Assembly: GCF_018918075.1 (NCBI RefSeq)
Contig: NZ_JAHLPW010000005.1
Location: 62,001-126,000, forward strand
DNA: 64,000 nt
Direction of reading: 5' to 3'
DNA from: Virgibacillus sp. MSJ-26
GTDB lineage: Bacteria; Bacillota; Bacilli; Bacillales; Amphibacillaceae
In this document: positions 60,118 through 64,000 of the stretch, piece after piece
How positions within the stretch are numbered: position 1 is the stretch's first letter
Layout of the letters: each line of letters begins with the position of its first letter
The notes under the pieces: model-generated
Seen by the model: only the letters and a program-made list of their open reading frames with translations
Database searches by the model: none
Told to the model about the DNA's origin: nothing
Made by a program: the position numbers and the translations under genes

Positions 60118-60729
60118 TTATTTTGCTTCGTCGTAACGCTTTGTGACTTCATCCCAATTAACAACATTCCAGAATGCAGAAACGTATTCAGGACGTTTGT
60201 TTTGGTATTTTAAGTAATAAGCGTGCTCCCAAACATCTAGTCCAAGTAATGGAGTTTTACCTTCCATTAATGGAGAGTCCTGGTTAGGTGTACTCATAAC
60301 TTCCAATTCGCCATTATTTAATACGAGCCAAGCCCATCCAGAACCGAAACGAGTTTTGGCAGCCGTTTCAAATTCTTCTTTAAACTTCTCAAATGTACCA
60401 AACTTGCCATTAAGTTTGTCAGCTAATTCTCCTGAAGGTTCTCCACCACCATTTGGTGATAAAACTTTCCAGAATAAACTATGATTAGCATGGCCTCCAC
60501 CGTTGTTACGAACAGCGGTACGAATGTCTTCTGGTACAGCGTCAAGATTGCTAACTAAATCTTCCAGAGATTTCTCCTGAAGATCAGAATGTCCTTCTAA
60601 AGCACCGTTTAAATTTGTAACGTAAGTATTATGATGCTTTGTATGGTGAATGTTCATAGTTTCTTTGTCAATTGTAGGTTCTAGTGCATCATATGCGTAT
60701 GGTAATTCTGGTAACTGAAATTTTGCCAT
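60118..60729 (-). CDS. sodA: Superoxide dismutase (Mn)
   Basis: This enzyme converts superoxide to oxygen and peroxide. The metal ligand His residues lie in the N-terminal [12 protein letters not shown] and in [11 protein letters not shown] (near residue 82), and the Asp/His ligands lie in [16 protein letters not shown] (near 163-167). The 203 residues are typical of bacterial Mn-SOD. A GGAGGAA site precedes the ATG. Confidence 0.97.
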   Translation of the reverse strand: MAKFQLPELPYAYDALEPTIDKETMNIHHTKHHNTYVTNLNGALEGHSDLQEKSLEDLVSNLDAVPEDIRTAVRNNGGGHANHSLFWKVLSPNGGGEPSGELADKLNGKFGTFEKFKEEFETAAKTRFGSGWAWLVLNNGELEVMSTPNQDSPLMEGKTPLLGLDVWEHAYYLKYQNKRPEYVSAFWNVVNWDEVTKRYDEAK

Positions 60730-60863
60730 AAATAATTCCTCCTCTAATAATTATAGTATATTAAAAGGATTGAAAATTCACCCTTCACCTTCTACATTAA
60801 CAAAGTGAAATTATTGTTGCAAATTAAATGCATTGTCAAACGTGATAGCTTGCCCTTTTGAAT

Positions 60864-60890
60864 AAAAAAAACAAGTTTAAACTTGTTTTT
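60864..60890 (-). terminator. Terminator of the tRNA cluster
   Basis: A hairpin of AAAAACAAGTTT with its complement ends with TTTTTTTT on the minus strand, after tRNA-Phe. Confidence 0.8.
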
Positions 60891-60902
60891 AGAATTTCGA
60901 GA

Positions 60903-60975
60903 TGGCTCGGGACGGAATCGAACCGCCGACACAAGGATTTTCAGTCCTTTGCTCTACCGACTGAGCTACCGAGCC
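60903..60975 (-). tRNA. trnF: tRNA-Phe (GAA)
   Basis: A 73-base cloverleaf starting GGCTCGG, with D-loop AGCTCAGTCGGTAGAGC, anticodon GAA in ACTGAAAATC and T-loop GGTTCGATTCC. The 3' CCA is not encoded. It is the last gene of the cluster. Confidence 0.95.
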
Positions 60976-61103
60976 ATATTATATAAGTTGTTATTTTCTT
61001 ATAGAGTTTCTAATTAAGTCCGACGCCTGCATCTCCCAGATTACTCATGGATGTTTCATGCTTCGGCGTTACTCGAAGCGTATTCGGCGGAAGTACATGC
61101 TCG

Positions 61104-61158
61104 TTGCTCTACCGACTGAGCTACCGAGCCGTATTATGTAAGTTGTTATTTTCTTATA
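61104..61158 (-). pseudogene. Truncated tRNA (5' half of a tRNA-Phe-like gene with its leader)
   Basis: The segment repeats 60949-61003 almost exactly: the 5' acceptor strand, the D arm and about 28 bases of 5' leader. The anticodon arm and T arm are missing, so it cannot form a tRNA. It lies between tRNA-Phe and tRNA-Ser. Confidence 0.75.
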
Positions 61159-61216
61159 TCGTTTCTTTAATGTTTAAGAGCGGCGCCTAATTTCTTTTTC
61201 GATATTAAAATATGTA

Positions 61217-61309
61217 TGGAGGAGGAAGAGGGATTCGAACCCCCGCGGGCTTTGACACCCCTTTCGGTTTTCAAGACCGACCCCTTCAACCAGACTTGGG
61301 TATTCCTCC
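61217..61309 (-). tRNA. trnS: tRNA-Ser (UGA)
   Basis: A 93-base type II cloverleaf starting GGAGGAATACC, with the anticodon TGA in TCTTGAAAA, a long variable arm and an encoded CCA. Confidence 0.93.
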
Positions 61310-61317
61310 GTATTAGA

Positions 61318-61394
61318 TGGTGGACCCTGCAGGATTCGAACCTGCGACCGATCGGTTATGAGCCGATAGCTCTAACCAGCTGAGCTAAGGGTCC
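61318..61394 (-). tRNA. trnI: tRNA-Ile2 (CAU, lysidine type)
   Basis: A 77-base cloverleaf starting GGACCCT with anticodon CAT in GGCTCATAACC and encoded CCA. The body agrees with B. subtilis tRNA-Ile2 rather than elongator Met, so the first anticodon base is probably modified to lysidine by TilS. Naming as Met from the anticodon alone would be wrong. Confidence 0.85.
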
Positions 61395-61417
61395 ATCTAT
61401 GTTATATATAATGTTTA

Positions 61418-61494
61418 TGGGGCGACCGGTGGGGATCGAACCCACGAGTGCCGGAGCCACAATCCGGTGCGTTAACCGCTTCGCCACGATCGCC
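61418..61494 (-). tRNA. trnH: tRNA-His (GUG)
   Basis: The cloverleaf starts with the extra G(-1), GGCGATCG, has anticodon GTG in GATTGTGGCTC, C73 and an encoded CCA. Confidence 0.95.
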
Positions 61495-61515
61495 ATGTTT
61501 GACGAATAAAGATAA

Positions 61516-61589
61516 TAGCGGCGGAGGGGATCGAACCCACGACCTCACGGGTATGAACCGTACGCTCTCGCCAGCTGAGCTACGCCGCC
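61516..61589 (-). tRNA. trnM: tRNA-Met (CAU, elongator)
   Basis: A 74-base cloverleaf starting GGCGGCGTAGCTCAGCTGG with anticodon CAT in GTTCATACC. It agrees with elongator Met of B. subtilis. The 3' CCA is not encoded. Confidence 0.92.
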
Positions 61590-61592
61590 ATT

Positions 61593-61667
61593 TGGCTCCA
61601 CAGGTAGGGTTCGAACCTACGACCGATCGGTTAACAGCCGATTGCTCTACCACTGAGCTACTGTGGA
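61593..61667 (-). tRNA. trnN: tRNA-Asn (GUU)
   Basis: A 75-base cloverleaf starting TCCACAGTAGCTCAGTGG, with anticodon GTT in GCTGTTAACC and encoded CCA. It is the first gene of the cluster, three bases before tRNA-Met. Confidence 0.95.
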
Positions 61668-61827
61668 ATGATTGTTAGTGTTTCTTATTTGTTAATGAAT
61701 AAAGCTTGTACATGTGACGCCTACATCTTTTCAGTTATTCGAGTTCAAGTTTGATTTGCACTCGTTCTTACTTGCAGCGTTTATTTGTTACCGTAAAAAT
61801 GTTTGTCGTTTATTGGCGACAGAATAT

Positions 61828-61856
61828 AATTTACCACGGATCTGAATTCCTGTCAA
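61828..61856 (-). promoter_or_regulatory. Promoter of the tRNA cluster
   Basis: The minus strand has TTGACA, a 17-base spacer and TAAATT. It lies 160 bases upstream of tRNA-Asn and is a strong match to sigma-A promoters. The rest of 61670-62014 holds no gene. Confidence 0.65.
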
Positions 61857-62014
61857 CAACTTTTTTCATTTTTTTAAAAAAAGTTTTAATTAAATAACGC
61901 AACATGCAAACAACAATTTATATAATAGCATGTTCATTTATACATTTCAACAATTAATATATATAAGTTTTTAACTGAATTACTTTAACAGTCTACTACT
62001 AGCTTCACAAAAGT

Positions 62015-62048
62015 AAAAAGGAGAGAAATAACAATGGTTTTTCTCTCC
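62015..62048 (-). terminator. Terminator of the Na/Pi cotransporter gene
   Basis: The stem GGAGAGAAA with its complement is followed by TTTTT on the minus strand, shortly after the stop codon. Confidence 0.85.
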
Positions 62049-62063
62049 GATGAAACTGTTTTT

Positions 62064-63689
62064 TTAGTCTCCTAATACTTCTTCTGCAATGTTTACGGCA
62101 TGGTCACCTATTCGCTCTAAATTACTAATTATATCAACAAAAACTATACCGGCAGAAGCAGAACATTGCCCTTCATTTACACGAATGATGTGTTTCTTTC
62201 TATACATCCGTTCCATTTTATCAATTTCGTCCTCTTTTTGAATAACTGCAAGTGCTTCTTCGCGGCTCATATTATTCAGCGCTTCAATCGATTGTTTCAC
62301 CGTTAGTATGGTCAAATCAAACATGTTGTTTAAATCTTCCTGAGCTTTATCCGTTAAATCTACCTTATTTGATATTTTATAATCTATAAGTTCAATAATA
62401 TTTTCAAAATGATCACCTATTCGCTCGATATCCCTTACTGAATCCATTAAAGCTGTATGTTTTGCACTCTCTAACTCTGACATGGTTCCACTTGATATTT
62501 CAACAAGATAATCTGTAATGCGGCGATCTAAATTATTAATTGCTCCTTCGATCTGTTGCGCCATTTCAGCATGCTTTTGTGATTGTGTAGTTAAGTAAGA
62601 ACTCGTTTCTTCAAGCCCTTGGGCTGCGTATTCACCCATGCGAATAATTTCTGCCTTAGCTTGCGACAAGGCCACTGCTGATGATTGTTGTATAAAAATA
62701 GGATCTAAATGTTTTGGAGTGTATTCAATAACTGTATCTTCACCTGGAATAATTTTAGTCACAATATAAGCCAGTCCACCTATGAATGGAAATTGAATGG
62801 CAGTATTGGCAATGTTGAAGCTTCCATGCGCGAAAGCCAATGTCATTTCAGGGTTTAAGCCCAAATAACTTTGAAGTAGAGAAACATACGACGTAAATGG
62901 AACCAATAATAGCAGAAATACGGTTGCACCTACCAAGTTAAATATTACGTGTGTAAAAGCGGCTCTCCTTGCCGCTACAGATGCTCCTAGTGATGCTAAG
63001 ATGGCCGTAACAGTGGTACCTAAATTATCACCAAAAAGTACTGGTAGAGCGGCCTGTAAATTAATCGCTCCTTCAGCATATAATCCTTGTAATATACCAA
63101 TTGTAGCACTTGAACTTTGAACAATAAAAGTGAAAATTGTTCCTATAACAACACCTAAAATTGGATTATCACTCATATTTACAGTTAATTCATGAAATGC
63201 TTCCAAACTGCGTAGCGGAGCCATTCCACTACTCATCAATTCCAAGCCGAAAAAGAGTGCTCCAAAACCAAAAACTGCTTGTCCTAAGGCGGTGATTTTT
63301 TGGTTTTTAAAAAAGAATATTAAGAAGCTGCCTACTGCTATTATAGGCAAAGAATAAGCCGCAAGATCAAAACCAATAATAAATGCTGTAACGGTGGTAC
63401 CCACATTAGCACCCATAATAACACCAATTGCTTGTCTTAACGTCATAAAACCAGCGCTAACTAACCCGACAGTTAGAACAGTAGTTCCAGAACTACTCTG
63501 GATCAAGACCGTTACTACGATACCGGCAAGGACGCCTAAAAAGGGATTGCTTGTAAACTTATCTAATATATCTCTCAATCGGTCTCCTGCTGATTTTTGT
63601 AATCCATCTCCCATGAATTTGATTCCTAGAAGGAAAATACCTAAGCCTCCAAAGAAATCAAATAGGAGTGTTTGCAGATCGATATCCAA
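62064..63689 (-). CDS. Na/Pi cotransporter family protein
   Basis: This 541-residue protein probably carries phosphate with sodium. Two repeated halves of the membrane domain (about 5-310) each hold the QSSS motif (VTVLIQSSSGTT and FIVQSSSAT). A PhoU-like helical domain (about 340-535) follows with SVRDIERIGDHFENI and IISNLERIGDHAVNI. The length is normal for the bacterial NptA/YjbB family. It ends 9 kb after any related gene, so its regulation is not seen. Confidence 0.93.
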   Translation of the reverse strand: MDIDLQTLLFDFFGGLGIFLLGIKFMGDGLQKSAGDRLRDILDKFTSNPFLGVLAGIVVTVLIQSSSGTTVLTVGLVSAGFMTLRQAIGVIMGANVGTTVTAFIIGFDLAAYSLPIIAVGSFLIFFFKNQKITALGQAVFGFGALFFGLELMSSGMAPLRSLEAFHELTVNMSDNPILGVVIGTIFTFIVQSSSATIGILQGLYAEGAINLQAALPVLFGDNLGTTVTAILASLGASVAARRAAFTHVIFNLVGATVFLLLLVPFTSYVSLLQSYLGLNPEMTLAFAHGSFNIANTAIQFPFIGGLAYIVTKIIPGEDTVIEYTPKHLDPIFIQQSSAVALSQAKAEIIRMGEYAAQGLEETSSYLTTQSQKHAEMAQQIEGAINNLDRRITDYLVEISSGTMSELESAKHTALMDSVRDIERIGDHFENIIELIDYKISNKVDLTDKAQEDLNNMFDLTILTVKQSIEALNNMSREEALAVIQKEDEIDKMERMYRKKHIIRVNEGQCSASAGIVFVDIISNLERIGDHAVNIAEEVLGD

Positions 63690-63857
63690 TGGCTAGTCCG
63701 TCCCTTCAAAATAAATTGATAAAACATTCCTATACCATTATTGTCGAATATTGTACCTTTGTAAAGTGTTACTTAGATTAATTTACATAAAGTTTACAAT
63801 CAATCCTTTTAAAAAATTATCTGTTTGAAAGTAAAACTAAAATTGCGTTAATAGCGA

Positions 63858-64000
63858 TTAATTGCTATTCTGTTTTTCCACTAAAATTTTTGTTCCATCG
63901 ACAGCTATTACTTTTACAGCACTATCTTTTGATATCCATTGGCCATTTGTAACAGCACTATAAGTCTTATTTTTAATTTGAACAGTTCCAACTGGACGAA
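63858..64000 (-). CDS. NfeD-type protein, C-terminal end, cut by window edge
   Basis: The last 47 residues of an OB-fold domain, with VGTVQIKNKTYSAV and AVKVIAVDGTKILVEK, agree with the C-terminal domain of NfeD membrane proteins that pair with flotillins. The protein starts beyond the right edge. Confidence 0.65.
   Translation of the reverse strand, partial: RPVGTVQIKNKTYSAVTNGQWISKDSAVKVIAVDGTKILVEKQNSN

Noticed and set aside
61020..61100. Possible extra tRNA between tRNA-Phe and tRNA-Ser
   Set aside because: The T arm (GGTTCGA) and an anticodon stem cannot be formed; only the 5' half of a tRNA is present.
61402..61653. 83- and 76-residue open reading frames across the tRNA cluster
   Set aside because: They lie on tRNA-His, tRNA-Met and tRNA-Asn, have no ribosome binding site and no protein-like composition.
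1..64000. CRISPR arrays, complete insertion sequences, prophage or defence genes
   Set aside because: No regularly spaced direct repeats, no intact transposase and no phage or defence genes were found; the window is mostly conserved core chromosome.

Overview
The window is a low-GC chromosomal segment of a spore-forming member of the Bacillaceae. The gene order closely follows the Bacillus subtilis yqi-yqh-yqg region (bkd, spo0A, spoIVB, recN, argR, ispA, xse, folD, nusB, acc, spoIIIA, efp, gcv, comG, glcK, gluP, pbpA, sodA). The presence of OLE RNA with oapA, a class II ribonucleotide reductase and the general protein similarity point to the halophilic/alkaliphilic side of the family (Virgibacillus, Oceanobacillus, Lentibacillus and relatives). 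This genus-level placement is inference.

Region by region: 1-5776 holds the branched-chain fatty-acid/amino-acid catabolic genes (ptb, bcd, buk, start of lpd) behind a sigma-54 promoter, with the activator BkdR. 6175-8540 holds spo0A, with a sigma-H promoter and Spo0A boxes, and spoIVB. 8710-11811 holds recN, argR and tlyA. 11868-13124 holds oapA and the roughly 610-nt OLE RNA, in a locus that lacks the usual neighbour dxs. 13125-16871 holds ispA, xseB, xseA, folD and nusB. 17074-19350 holds yqhY, accC and accB. 19868-24943 holds the complete spoIIIAA-AH operon behind a candidate sigma-E promoter. 25124-30288 holds efp, papQ, aroQ, yqhR, yqhP, the patatin-like yqhO, a probable decayed transposon fragment and mntR. 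30458-33016 holds the B12-dependent ribonucleotide reductase nrdJ, behind a promoter with two NrdR-box-like sites 31 bp apart. 33346-41161 holds a rhodanese, the glycine cleavage genes gcvT-gcvPA-gcvPB behind a tandem glycine riboswitch with an unusual insertion, yqhH-yqhG and yqzE. 41271-45135 is the comG pseudopilus operon. 45260-59934 holds a SufR-like regulator, YqgY, an MBL hydrolase, YqgW, an LTA synthase, glucokinase, YqgQ, an unrecognised membrane-anchored protein, rhomboid GluP, a ThiF-like E1, YqgN, L33, two small membrane proteins, PbpA and an MFS protein. 60118-61667 holds sodA and a six-tRNA cluster with an extra broken tRNA. 62064-64000 holds a Na/Pi cotransporter and the end of an NfeD-type protein.

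How the parts work together: sporulation genes (Spo0A as master regulator, SpoIVB signalling, the SpoIIIA feeding-tube complex) sit among housekeeping genes for lipid precursors (Bkd pathway, acetyl-CoA carboxylase, IspA), one-carbon metabolism (glycine cleavage, FolD, YqgN) and cell envelope synthesis (LTA synthase, PbpA). The most distinctive element is OLE RNA with its membrane partner OapA. It is already described in the literature but rare and not understood mechanistically. The other signals worth attention are the NrdR boxes, the enlarged glycine riboswitch, the SufR-like regulator and the duplicated tRNA-Phe half.
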